From Vicinamibacterales bacterium (lineage in GTDB: Bacteria > Acidobacteriota > Vicinamibacteria > Vicinamibacterales > Fen-181): a stretch of 64,000 bases of DNA. This document shows positions 1-8,009 of this stretch, one piece after another. The notes beneath the pieces were generated by a model. That model searched no databases, had not been told where the DNA came from, and saw nothing but the letters and a program-made list of their open reading frames with translations. The DNA lies in NCBI GenBank assembly GCA_036504215.1, contig DASXVO010000040.1, positions 124,001-188,000 of the forward strand, in the 5' to 3' direction. Position 1 is the stretch's first letter. Every line of letters begins with the position of its first letter. The position numbers were made by a program, and so were the translations under genes.

Positions 1-349
1 CGGCGGCATCAGGCGCGGCCGATCAGAGGACGACGTGGACAGGGGCAGCCGGGCGTGAGCGACCCCCGGGGGCGGGGCGGGGCTGACCCGCCTCCCAAAC
101 CGGGGGGTCGCTCACGCCCGATCCCCTCCACCAGCTACAGGCGACGGCCGCGGATGGGCGGCTGAAGACGCCGCCCACGACACGGCAGCCCGACATCACG
201 CAACTCGCGCCGCCAGGAGCACTTCCCGGGGCCCTGGCGACGTTTTCCGCCACGAGGCCGCTCGATCGGCGTCACTCTGCCTGCCTCGCCAACAGGGGGA
301 ACACCTTACTTCCGTGGGCGTTCCCCCACCCGTTCCCCCCTCCTCGTGG
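1..349. other. non-coding left flank
   Basis: No convincing gene is seen here. The open frames in this stretch are low-complexity GC-rich shadows. It lies downstream of the last gene of the minus-strand transfer operon and holds a strong inverted repeat at 50-120, described separately. Confidence 0.5.
50..120. repeat. 18-bp perfect inverted repeat
   Basis: The arm CGGGCGTGAGCGACCCCC at 50-67 is exactly matched by its reverse complement at 103-120, with a 35-base GC-rich spacer. It sits about 230 bases beyond the stop of the last gene of the minus-strand operon. It could be a terminator stem without a U tract, an origin-of-transfer or replication palindrome, or a protein binding site; the sequence does not decide. 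No T-run follows on either strand, which argues against a classical intrinsic terminator. Confidence 0.6.
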
Positions 350-1324
350 TCAGGCCGTGCCAACCAAGGGAGAGAGGTGCAGGTACTGATGGGGCACCAC
401 CTGGCACTCCAAGCCGGCGCGTCCTCGCTGGATCGCGTCCACGACGACCGTGGACATGGCGGAGTGGACCACGCGATCGCCGCCCTCTCGCCAGCCCCGG
501 TAGAGCGACCGAAACCGAGGGGCGCTGAAGTCGCGACGGGCGGCCTGGAGGCGCTCGGTCTGGCGACCATCGCCGGTCCGCATCTCGCGGAAATACCACA
601 GCAGTTCGTCCGCGATGTCCGGCCGGACGGGCTGCGTCAACGCCTCGCGAAACGCCTGCTCGTACGCCGGGATCGAGGCCTTCAGGTGGCGAGGCACCAG
701 CACTCGCAGCCGCCACTCCGGGAGGGCGTAGAGCAGTTCCGCATGTCGGTGCAGGAACGCCCGGAAGTCGATCGGCACCTCGCGCGCGGCGAGGTAGACG
801 AAGACGTGACGGCCGTCTGGGGCCACGCCGATCGGGAGCTTCTCGAGGAAGTACCGGGTCGTGGTGGTGCCACCTCGGCCGAAGGTGACGGAGGGCAGCT
901 CCGTGGGCCGCAGGCTCGTCGTCTCGACGAAGTGCTGGACCTTCTCTCCCTCGGTCGCCAGCCAGGTCAGATCGCGGTGTGCCAGCACGTGGTCGAGGAC
1001 GATCAACCGTTCAACGGCGCGGCCAATCGCAGACGGCCGACGGAACCGCGCGTCCGGCTCACCAATGGCCCTGTAGAGCGCCTTGTGGTGGACGTGATAG
1101 ACGCGCGCCTTCCCGTGCCCGCAGCTATACGGGGTGGCGTAGCGGCGGGCGACCAGGCGGCCAAAGAAGTCGTGGGTCTTCTGACCGCGCACGATGCCCG
1201 CGTACGTGCAGTACTGGCGGGCCAGGCACACCCCCGCATGGCGCAGGACCGCGAGGAGGAATCCGGTCTGCCGTGCCGTGAAGCCGAAGTCCGCCATGCG
1301 CTGCAGTTGCTCGTCGTAGGTCAC
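350..1324 (-). CDS. hypothetical protein, last gene of the transfer operon
   Basis: This 324-residue protein is not recognised. The GTG start at 1324 was chosen because it overlaps the TGA stop of the upstream gene (GTGA), which implies translational coupling; longer readings upstream would run through that gene. The first 100 residues are helical with a stretch that could be a winged helix (QTGFLLAVLRHAG; then KARVYHVHHKAL). The rest is mixed alpha/beta with no obvious catalytic motif. Position at the end of a trb-type operon, next to a winged-helix protein, suggests a role in element replication or transfer control, but that is inference from location only. Confidence 0.6.
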   Translation of the reverse strand: MTYDEQLQRMADFGFTARQTGFLLAVLRHAGVCLARQYCTYAGIVRGQKTHDFFGRLVARRYATPYSCGHGKARVYHVHHKALYRAIGEPDARFRRPSAIGRAVERLIVLDHVLAHRDLTWLATEGEKVQHFVETTSLRPTELPSVTFGRGGTTTTRYFLEKLPIGVAPDGRHVFVYLAAREVPIDFRAFLHRHAELLYALPEWRLRVLVPRHLKASIPAYEQAFREALTQPVRPDIADELLWYFREMRTGDGRQTERLQAARRDFSAPRFRSLYRGWREGGDRVVHSAMSTVVVDAIQRGRAGLECQVVPHQYLHLSPLVGTA

Positions 1325-2256
1325 GACAGGAACTCCTCGGTCACCCGCGGGTCGAACGGCCGCCCGCCACCGGAGCGGCCGGACCGACCGCCCAGGCGCC
1401 CCAGCCCGGAGGAGCGGTAACACGTGAAGCCCGACCGGGCCTTGGCGGCGGCCATGGCGCCCCGATAGTGCGGCGTCAGCACCTCGACGTCCTCGATCGC
1501 CCAGCGACCGTCCGGTTGCTCGTATTCGATCCGCACATCCGGGAACTGGACGTGATCGTCGACCTCAGGGAGATCGTGCGCGCGGGCCCAGTCGGCCACC
1601 GTCGGCACCTCCTCGTCGTGGTCCGGTCGTCCGGCTCGACGGGCCCGGTTGCGCTCCTGCAGGAACCGCTGATAGTCCCGCTTCAGCTCGTAGTCCAGGA
1701 CGACACGATGGACGCGGCCCCCGGAGGCGGTGAGCCGCTCGGCGGCCTCGAGATAGGCCCGGTAGGCGTGACTGTCGTGGGTCAGTTCGCGGGGCTTGAC
1801 GGCGCCCGCGTAGAAGGCCTGCTCGCGACCCTCTCCGGCGATCCGGTGGCGTTCCAAGAAGTCGCGCCCGCGTTCCGTCAACGTGACCAGGGTCGTGCGC
1901 CGATGTCCGACGATGTGCGGCAGCGTCCGCACGAGACCCGCCTCCCGGAGGCGGTAGACATCGCCGCCGCCGGCGTGGGAGCGGCGTCCGGATTCCTCCC
2001 GGAGATCCTCGGCGGGCACGACGCGAAACGCGCCGACAGTGGCGAGCGTGCGGACCTGGGAGCCGCGCAGGCGGTAGGTCTGACCGTGGAGGCGAACTCG
2101 TTCACGCGACGAGCCGCGAGGCAGGCGCAGGTCCTCGGCAAAGACGTCCCGCGGATCAGTTCGACGGACGTCCCGAGGTGCGGATGGGCCTCGACCCGAT
2201 CGATCCAGACCCGGACGTTCGCGGCCATCGTCACGAGGGTCGAAGTCTCGATCCAT
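1321..2256 (-). CDS. winged-helix protein, replication-relaxation-like
   Basis: This 311-residue protein begins with a charged, disordered stretch of about 50 residues. A winged-helix domain follows at roughly 60-135: a helix around RGSQVRTLATVGAF, recognition-helix region LREAGLVRT, and wing LVTLTERGRDF. The second half contains FPDVRIEY and, after a short loop, IEDVEV. This looks like a degenerate PD-(D/E)XK-type strand pair as seen in replication-relaxation proteins of mobile elements, but the lysine is missing, so nuclease activity is doubtful. It lies 13 bases after the preceding membrane protein and is coupled to the next gene. Likely a DNA-binding factor of the conjugative element; family assignment is tentative. 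Confidence 0.6.
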   Translation of the reverse strand: MDRDFDPRDDGRERPGLDRSGRGPSAPRDVRRTDPRDVFAEDLRLPRGSSRERVRLHGQTYRLRGSQVRTLATVGAFRVVPAEDLREESGRRSHAGGGDVYRLREAGLVRTLPHIVGHRRTTLVTLTERGRDFLERHRIAGEGREQAFYAGAVKPRELTHDSHAYRAYLEAAERLTASGGRVHRVVLDYELKRDYQRFLQERNRARRAGRPDHDEEVPTVADWARAHDLPEVDDHVQFPDVRIEYEQPDGRWAIEDVEVLTPHYRGAMAAAKARSGFTCYRSSGLGRLGGRSGRSGGGRPFDPRVTEEFLS

Positions 2257-2269
2257 ACGTTCGTCATCC

Positions 2270-2560
2270 CTACGAGTCGAGCCGTTCCCGGAGGTCGTCT
2301 AACGCGGTGTCTGGCGTGCCCAATTGCCGGTCGAGGTGCTGCAGCTTGCGGCCGGTATCTCGGAGGAAGAGCCACCGCGCGCAGGCGTAGAAGACCGCGA
2401 CAAGGTCGAGGTACAGGAGCAACGTCGCGACGGCGATGGCGAGCCCGTGGCGCCGAAACAGGAGGCCCTTGAAGCGCGCGAGGAACGCCAGTTCCCCCGC
2501 GAGCCAGGCCGCGAACAGGAACACGGTGAGCGCGGCGAGGAAGGCGACGTTCTTGACCAT
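2270..2560 (-). CDS. small two-helix membrane protein
   Basis: A 96-residue protein with two hydrophobic segments at about 4-22 and 40-62, then a charged amphipathic tail containing KLQHLDRQLG. The ATG at 2560 overlaps the stop of trbF (TGATG), so it is translationally coupled; a GTG one codon upstream is possible. It sits inside the secretion operon, so it is probably an accessory inner-membrane component. I do not recognise the family. Confidence 0.65.
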   Translation of the reverse strand: MVKNVAFLAALTVFLFAAWLAGELAFLARFKGLLFRRHGLAIAVATLLLYLDLVAVFYACARWLFLRDTGRKLQHLDRQLGTPDTALDDLRERLDS

Positions 2561-3273
2561 CACCGCGGCTCCTCGAAGGCCTGGTCCACGCGGAAGTACC
2601 GGATCTCCATGCCGAGCGGATTCACGCGAACGAACTCGTTCGGCACGTGGTCGCGAAAGATGAAATCAATCTGGGCGACGAAGGTCTGACGGCTCCGTTC
2701 GTGCCGGGTGCCGGGGGTGTACACGACGCGCTGGAACGCGACCGAGGCCTTGTACGGCGGCTTTGCCAACTCGCTCAGGCTGACGTTCTGGACGACGACG
2801 TCCACCTCGTCGGCGGACCGGCTGGCGACGAAGGTCTCGATGGCCCGGCTTTGCTGGTCCTGCGCAATCGTCGCGTCCGCCAGGGACTGTTCCAGGAACA
2901 GGAGCGAGTCGGGATACTCGCGCTCGACCGTCGCCCGTATGCGGCTGAAGTGCTTCACGACGAACTGCGTCAGGAAGTACCGAATCTCGGGCGCCTGGGG
3001 CTGGTAGGTGGTGGCGTCGTACTGCACGGCCTCGGCTCGCCCCACGGCGTCGATGCGGACGACCAGGGGCTTCACGCGGGCGTACGTGGAGGCGATGTAG
3101 AAGTCCAGGCCGAGCAGGCCCAACGCGAGCAGCGAGACCAGGAGCAAGGCGATCTTGAGATACGTGTTCATGACCAGGGCGGAGCCGTACAACTCCACAA
3201 ACTGCCGCTTGGCGTTCTCGAGCGTCTTGGGGTGCAGGTCGGCGACCGTCATCTCCATGGACGGGGGCTCCAT
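2560..3273 (-). CDS. trbF: VirB8/TrbF-type conjugal transfer protein
   Basis: This is the bitopic inner-membrane VirB8/TrbF scaffold of a type IV secretion system, 237 residues. A short cytoplasmic N-terminus precedes one transmembrane helix at about residues 30-52 (IALLLVSLLALGLLGLDF). The periplasmic domain that follows has the family pattern: RVKPLVVRID early, then IRYFLTQFVVKHF, and near the end YTPGTRHE and NPLGMEI. The NPLG motif is typical of VirB8-like proteins. The ATG at 3273 overlaps the upstream stop (TGATG), which favours it over the GTG one codon earlier. Among the trb genes, it assembles with VirB10 and VirB6. Confidence 0.88.
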   Translation of the reverse strand: MEPPSMEMTVADLHPKTLENAKRQFVELYGSALVMNTYLKIALLLVSLLALGLLGLDFYIASTYARVKPLVVRIDAVGRAEAVQYDATTYQPQAPEIRYFLTQFVVKHFSRIRATVEREYPDSLLFLEQSLADATIAQDQQSRAIETFVASRSADEVDVVVQNVSLSELAKPPYKASVAFQRVVYTPGTRHERSRQTFVAQIDFIFRDHVPNEFVRVNPLGMEIRYFRVDQAFEEPR

Positions 3274-3434
3274 CACTGGAAGAAGTAGTGCCGCAGCAGT
3301 TGATAGGCGACCCAGACGACGCCACAGGCGAAGCCGAGAATGACCGCCGTCAGCACCGCGATGACGAAGAGCCGCGTGAACACCGGCCCAGACTCGGTGT
3401 GCGGCACGGGATCGTGCGAAAACTGTCGAGGCAT
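3273..3434 (-). CDS. 53-residue single-pass membrane protein
   Basis: A short ORF, 53 residues, read from ATG at 3434. A polar N-terminus of about 20 residues (MPRQFSHDPVPHTES) is followed by one hydrophobic helix (LFVIAVLTAVILGFACGVVW) and a short tail ending HYFFQ. Its stop overlaps the trbF start (TGATG), and it lies 11 bases after trbL. Tight packing and coupling in the operon support that it is real. A TrbK-like or accessory component is possible; no family is recognised. Confidence 0.65.
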   Translation of the reverse strand: MPRQFSHDPVPHTESGPVFTRLFVIAVLTAVILGFACGVVWVAYQLLRHYFFQ

Positions 3435-3445
3435 GGATTGAGCCC

Positions 3446-4297
3446 TTATCGTCGGAACAGACGCGTCACATTCACACTCGATGGCAGGACGCTCTCACCG
3501 CTACGGCCCGAGAAGATTGAACTCGTCAGCGACGGCACCATCAGGATTCCGAGAACAAACGTGCCGACCACCGCGAACGCCTGCAATCCGTAGATCCCGT
3601 AGTCGGCGGCCGTAATCGTCGGCGGCAGCGTGGTCACGTACCGGAAGACGAACTGCTCGAAGATCATCAGGAACGCCACGGCCACGACCGGGATGAACGA
3701 GTACTGGATGAACGACTTCAGCCAGCCCCAGAACAGCCAGTCGAGCTTCGGCACAATGAAGAACGGGACGAAGATCGGGCCAAGCAGACCGCAGACCGCC
3801 GTGGCGATCAGGCCGAACGAGACCACCCCCAGGGAGACGGCCTTCGCGATGGCGATCAGCAGGAGCACCGACCAGTAGATGAGATTCGCGAGAATCGCCC
3901 ACGCGTCCGGCTGCAGGAAGTGGTCCGACAGCTCGTCGAAGTGGTGGTAGATGTTGTCGAAGGCCCTCGCCTCGAGGACGCTCAGGAAGAAGTGGGCCTG
4001 GTCGGTGATGAGGTTGCTGAACGAGAGACCGATCCCCGGGATGGGGGCCTGGTAGAAGGCGATGAACGCGTAGCCGAACGAGACAAACAGCAAGAGCTTC
4101 GCGAAGTCGAACATCTGCTCGGCCAAGCCGTCCCGGGAGAACATCATGGTGATGCCCTGCCAGGCGATCACGATGGTGGCGAACGCGATGAAGAGCTGGT
4201 ACCCGAAGCGGAGGAACTCCGGTTCGTAGACCGTCAGCAGGTTGTCGATGGCCCCCTGCACGGTCGGCAGCAGATTGAGCGCAGGTTGTGGCGGCAC
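3446..4297 (-). CDS. trbL: VirB6/TrbL-type polytopic membrane protein
   Basis: A 283-residue protein with five or six hydrophobic segments, for example FIAFATIVIAWQGITMMF, LLLFVSFGYAFIAFY, LIYWSVLLLIAIA, SFIPVVAVAFLMIF and AFAVVGTFVLGILM. A central conserved-looking loop reads LLGPIFVPFFIVPKLDWLFWGW, in which the P-x-F region and the WxF-x-x-W-L-K pattern are typical of TrbL/VirB6. It forms part of the inner-membrane channel of the secretion system. The start is a GTG at 4297 preceded by GGAGGAG at a good distance. It lies between trbJ2 and the small membrane gene. Confidence 0.85.
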   Translation of the reverse strand: MPPQPALNLLPTVQGAIDNLLTVYEPEFLRFGYQLFIAFATIVIAWQGITMMFSRDGLAEQMFDFAKLLLFVSFGYAFIAFYQAPIPGIGLSFSNLITDQAHFFLSVLEARAFDNIYHHFDELSDHFLQPDAWAILANLIYWSVLLLIAIAKAVSLGVVSFGLIATAVCGLLGPIFVPFFIVPKLDWLFWGWLKSFIQYSFIPVVAVAFLMIFEQFVFRYVTTLPPTITAADYGIYGLQAFAVVGTFVLGILMVPSLTSSIFSGRSGESVLPSSVNVTRLFRR

Positions 4298-4318
4298 CGT
4301 TGTCTCCTCCTCCGTCGT

Positions 4319-5110
4319 CTACCGCTGCTTCCAGGTCCTCAGGGCGTCGCCGGTGCCGGCCACAAACGCCTCGTTGACCACCTTCGCGGCGCGCCACTGG
4401 ACGATCTGCATGTTCAGGGTCGAGGCCTCGCTGTCGCGCATCCGCTTGCTGTCCACCAGCAACTGTTCGAGGAGCGCCGTCAGCAGCTGCGTGCGGGCCT
4501 CGCGCTGCCGCGTGCCGATGAGCCCCGCGCCGCTCATCTTGTCGAGAATGGCGGCCGTACTCTGGTCGTCCGACGGGTCCACCACGTCGGCCTCCAGCGC
4601 CTCGATGGCGTCGAGTTCCCGCCGCCCGTTGAAGCGGTGGCGGCCCGCATCGTTGGTGCCGGCGATGGCCGTCGCGTCGGCCGCGTCGAGGGTCGCCAAG
4701 CGGGCCAGGAGCGTGCGCTGCGCCGTCGGACTGAGCCGCGCGACCAGATCGAACGCTGCGACGACGGGGTTCGTCGCGGCCGTGTAGGCCGCGCCCGTCG
4801 TGTCCCCGTAGTTCAGGGCGGCGTGGTAGGCCCGTGAGAGCGCCAGGAGGTCCGGGCTCTCGAAGTCGTGGATGCGCCACTCCGGCGCTCCGGGCAGCCG
4901 GTACTTCGCCAACGACGTGAGCGCGCTGAGCCGCTGCGCCATGCGCTCGAGCTGCAAGCGCTGGCTCTGTTGCGTGGCCCGGAGCGACTCCTGGAGGACG
5001 GCCGTGAGTGCGTTTCGGATGGTGACGGCCGGGTCGCTGACCACGAGTTGTGCCTGGGCTGTGGATACCCCCAAGGCGATGATCACCGACGCGAGCAGTA
5101 GACGGCGCAT
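4319..5110 (-). CDS. trbJ: second VirB5/TrbJ-like protein
   Basis: A 263-residue secreted protein: signal peptide at 1-19 (RLLLASVIIALGVSTAQA), then mature QLVVSDP. It is a paralogue of the adjacent gene at 5151-5927. Both begin with QLVV.DP and end with an almost identical tail (AFVAGTGDALRTW) after a helical NMQ-V-WR segment. The family places it as the minor pilus or adhesin-like subunit TrbJ/VirB5. The ATG at 5110 is chosen because GGGAGGGACATC precedes it; the open frame continues upstream but without a ribosome site. The 5111-5150 gap is short, so this pair arose by tandem duplication inside the operon. Confidence 0.75.
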   Translation of the reverse strand: MRRLLLASVIIALGVSTAQAQLVVSDPAVTIRNALTAVLQESLRATQQSQRLQLERMAQRLSALTSLAKYRLPGAPEWRIHDFESPDLLALSRAYHAALNYGDTTGAAYTAATNPVVAAFDLVARLSPTAQRTLLARLATLDAADATAIAGTNDAGRHRFNGRRELDAIEALEADVVDPSDDQSTAAILDKMSGAGLIGTRQREARTQLLTALLEQLLVDSKRMRDSEASTLNMQIVQWRAAKVVNEAFVAGTGDALRTWKQR

Positions 5111-5150
5111 GATGTCCCTCCCAAGGCCCGACACTGGGCCGCTGTCGTGC

Positions 5151-5927
5151 CTACCGCTGTCGCCACGTGCGCAGCGCATCCCCCGTTCCGGCGACGAATG
5201 CGTCGTTGACGGCCTGGCCGTCCCGCCACGTGACGAGCTGCATGTTGAGGGCCTCCGCCTCGGTGTCTCGTTGACGTTTGCTGCGCGCCAGGAACTGCTC
5301 AAGGACGTGCGAGAGCAGCTGGTTGGCGGCCATATCCTGGCGCCGGCCGAGCAGCTCGCCGGCCGCGATCTTGTCGAGGATCGCGGTGACGTCGTGATAG
5401 CCCGCCTGGTTCGTCAACACGTCGCGCTCGAGGCTCTGGACGGCTTGCTGGATTTGGCTGCCGTAATTCCGGAGGATCGCGGTCTGGTGTCCGCCGAGCA
5501 TGGCCACCGAGTCGGTGATTTCCACCGTCGCGTACCGTCGCTCAAAGGCGGTGCGCGCGGCGGCAGGGACCTGCGCGAGGACGGCGGTCGCCGGCTCCAG
5601 CGGCAGGGCGCTGGCGAGGTACAACTCGCCGCCCGGATCCCCGCTCGTCATCCCCTGAATCCACGGCCTTCCGAATTGCCATCGTGACGGGTCGAGGCCG
5701 CGGATCTCGACGGCCGGGATCCGGTACTGTGCGAGACTGGCGAGACCCTGGGCCATGCGTCGCAGGGTCAGCAACTGCGACACAAGTTGCTGGTACTGCT
5801 GCTCGGTTCGAATCGCGATCAGGATTGTCTGGACGAGGTTGCCCGGGTCGATGACGACAAGTTGGGCGTGCAGGGTCGTCGCCGCGATGGCGACGAGCAA
5901 CACGGTGACGCAGACGCGGCGGGCCAT
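5151..5927 (-). CDS. trbJ: VirB5/TrbJ-like conjugal transfer protein
   Basis: A 258-residue secreted protein with a signal peptide (VCVTVLLVAIAATTLHA) followed by QLVVIDPGNLVQTILI, the usual TrbJ opening. Long amphipathic helices follow (EQQYQQLVSQLLTLRRMAQG), with an alpha-helical C-terminal third that carries QRDTEAEALNMQ. GAGGAGGACATC lies just before the ATG. The product is a periplasmic or surface-exposed pilus-tip-like subunit of the transfer apparatus. It is 10 bases from trbI and 40 from its paralogue. The two copies differ most in the middle, which may allow two kinds of recipient contact; that is inference. Confidence 0.82.
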   Translation of the reverse strand: MARRVCVTVLLVAIAATTLHAQLVVIDPGNLVQTILIAIRTEQQYQQLVSQLLTLRRMAQGLASLAQYRIPAVEIRGLDPSRWQFGRPWIQGMTSGDPGGELYLASALPLEPATAVLAQVPAAARTAFERRYATVEITDSVAMLGGHQTAILRNYGSQIQQAVQSLERDVLTNQAGYHDVTAILDKIAAGELLGRRQDMAANQLLSHVLEQFLARSKRQRDTEAEALNMQLVTWRDGQAVNDAFVAGTGDALRTWRQR

Positions 5928-5937
5928 GATGTCCTCC

Positions 5938-7209
5938 TCAAGACTCCGGCACGAACAGTGGCTGATACGCCGGCAGGTCGAAATCCGTCGTGACGTAGAC
6001 GGCCACGCGGTGGCCTTCGCGGATCGTGATCGTGGGCAGGCGGTTGAGGAACCGGTTCATGACCTGCATCGCGGCCTGGGCCGTCGCCTCCGTCGCCCCA
6101 CCCGCGATGACCACGGTGTGATCACCAGTTCCCGACCCCACCCCCGAGGTGGCCAGATACTGCGCGAAGCCGGAGATCAGCCCGACGGCCGCCGCGGCTC
6201 CGAAGGTCGAGAGGTAGTGCTGGTTGACCTTGTCCCGGAGGCCGGCGTCACCGATCTGGTTCAATCCCTGAAACTGATTCAGCGCGTACGTGCTGCCGTC
6301 CGGGAGGATCAGTCGATGGAAGGCGACCGCCAGCCGCGTCTCGCCGAAGGCCTGCACGGGCTTCGTCTCTCCCAGCAACCGGGCGCCAGCGGGAATCAGG
6401 ACCCGCCGGCCGCTGTGGGAGTAGAGCGGCGTCGTCACGAGGCAGTCCACGGGAGCCGTCGCGCCCCCATCGAGACGATTCGTCAACACCGTATCGATGA
6501 GCGTGCCTTCCAGGACCCGGTAGAACGGCCCGGTGTCGGTCAACGGCTCCGTGTGCCCGGGCGTCGTCTGGGCGACCGGCCGTGTCAGCGACTGTGGCAG
6601 CGAACTTGGCATCTGAGTCGCCAGTGGCGCCGCGCCGGGGACGTTGTCCGTCGGCCCGCCGACCGCCGTCCGGGTGCGCGCGGTCGCGCGCACCGCCGCG
6701 TCGGCGATCTCGTCAATCGAGGGCGTCGAAGCGACTCGCTCACCCGCGCGAGCGGACGCCTGTACCTGCGGCTCGTCCGGGCGTTCGCTGGCTGGCCGCC
6801 GGCTCATGACGACGTTGCCGGCGAAGAGGCTTTCGTAGTCGCGGCGCTTCTTCTCGGCGACGATGGGATCCTCGGCGGCGTGGCCCGCCTGCGGCTCCAA
6901 CGGCGGAGCCGCGGCGGGCGGGGTGGACCGGAGTGCCGCGGCCTGCTCCTCCTGAACAGCCTGGGCTTCGAGGGCGCGGAGGCGGTCCTGGTAGTCCCGC
7001 ACACGACCCGCGCTCGCCGGCTGGATCGGTGGGGGAGCTGACTGGCGCGTGCTCTGGGCCGGCTTGCCCGTCAAGAAGATGATGACGAGCATGCCGAACG
7101 CCAGCGCCGCCATGAGCCAGGTCTGCAGATGACGGGGCAGGGCGGGGCGCGGCACGGGCCGATGGTCGGTCACGGTCGGCGTGGCGGTGGGGTCGGGGGA
7201 CTCCGCCAT
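5938..7209 (-). CDS. trbI: VirB10/TrbI-type core-complex protein
   Basis: A 423-residue protein: a proline-rich cytoplasmic N-terminus, one transmembrane helix at about 28-46 (WLMAALAFGMLVIIFLTG), a long Pro/Ala-rich periplasmic linker to about 230, and the TrbI/VirB10 beta-barrel domain. Domain hallmarks are VLEGTLIDTVLTNRLDG, VLIPAGARLLGETK and FHRLILPDGS, followed by the antenna-type helix region FGAAAAVGLISGF. It spans both membranes and senses energy from VirB4. It lies 2 bases downstream of trbG in the same operon. Confidence 0.92.
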   Translation of the reverse strand: MAESPDPTATPTVTDHRPVPRPALPRHLQTWLMAALAFGMLVIIFLTGKPAQSTRQSAPPPIQPASAGRVRDYQDRLRALEAQAVQEEQAAALRSTPPAAAPPLEPQAGHAAEDPIVAEKKRRDYESLFAGNVVMSRRPASERPDEPQVQASARAGERVASTPSIDEIADAAVRATARTRTAVGGPTDNVPGAAPLATQMPSSLPQSLTRPVAQTTPGHTEPLTDTGPFYRVLEGTLIDTVLTNRLDGGATAPVDCLVTTPLYSHSGRRVLIPAGARLLGETKPVQAFGETRLAVAFHRLILPDGSTYALNQFQGLNQIGDAGLRDKVNQHYLSTFGAAAAVGLISGFAQYLATSGVGSGTGDHTVVIAGGATEATAQAAMQVMNRFLNRLPTITIREGHRVAVYVTTDFDLPAYQPLFVPES

Positions 7210-7211
7210 GA

Positions 7212-7994
7212 CTACTGTCCTTGCTGGCCAAACAGCAGGCGCTGGTCGCCGAGCGCCAGGTACCCGCGGTCGAGGACCTTCGGCACGACGTAGGTGCCGC
7301 CGTGAACCTGGAAGTTCACGACGGCGGCCTTGCCGTCCTTCAATTCGTACAGCGCCGGCAACTCCTGCGCGTCGGTCTTGATGTAGGTGAACTCGCCGTC
7401 GTGCCAGATCGCCCGCACCAAGAAGGGCTTGGCGTACTTCGGCGCGCCGTAGACGAACTGCAGGTGCGAGGGGTAGTCCTGTCGCTGGGCGGCGATAGTC
7501 TCAGTCGCATGGCGTTCGGCCGCCTCGGTCGCGGAGCGAGCCTCCGCCACTTCGGCCTTCAGACGCTCCACCTCGGCGGCGCTGTAGAACTTCGTCCTGG
7601 TGGGCGCGGCATTCGGATCCGCGTTCACGTATACCTTCAGATCGGGAGTCGCCGCGCCACCCCGCTCGGTGAGCAGGAACGAATAGACGGCCCCGCTCCC
7701 CGTGACGAGGTTCAGGTTGGTGGAGGTCCCTTCCTTCGCCGGCTTGACGTGCGCCATGTTGTGCGTGGCGCTGATGATCCAGAACTCCTTGTCGCCGCAG
7801 ACCACGTCGAGGATCTCCTCGCCCTCAGGCAGGACGATCATCGTGGTGAAGCGGACGCGAGTCTGGAGCGGAATGACACTGCGTGCCGAGGCCGACACTT
7901 CACGGACGCCCGCCGCCGACGGATCCGGCGGGTGCTGCGCCGTGGCCTGTGCGCCGACGAGGAGCAGTCCGAGTGCGACCGACAGGACTCTCAT
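7212..7994 (-). CDS. trbG: VirB9/TrbG-type outer-membrane core protein
   Basis: A 260-residue exported protein with signal peptide (RVLSVALGLLLVGAQATA). Family features are the N-terminal beta domain with ILDVVCGDKEFW and MAHVKPAKEGTSTNL, then the C-terminal domain containing YKIK-like FVYGAPKYAKPFLVRAIWHD and PALYEL near the end. It builds the outer-membrane ring with VirB10 and normally a VirB7 lipoprotein, which I do not see. GGGAGGTGTGTC precedes the ATG. Confidence 0.9.
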   Translation of the reverse strand: MRVLSVALGLLLVGAQATAQHPPDPSAAGVREVSASARSVIPLQTRVRFTTMIVLPEGEEILDVVCGDKEFWIISATHNMAHVKPAKEGTSTNLNLVTGSGAVYSFLLTERGGAATPDLKVYVNADPNAAPTRTKFYSAAEVERLKAEVAEARSATEAAERHATETIAAQRQDYPSHLQFVYGAPKYAKPFLVRAIWHDGEFTYIKTDAQELPALYELKDGKAAVVNFQVHGGTYVVPKVLDRGYLALGDQRLLFGQQGQ

Positions 7995-8009
7995 GACACA
8001 CCTCCCGGG

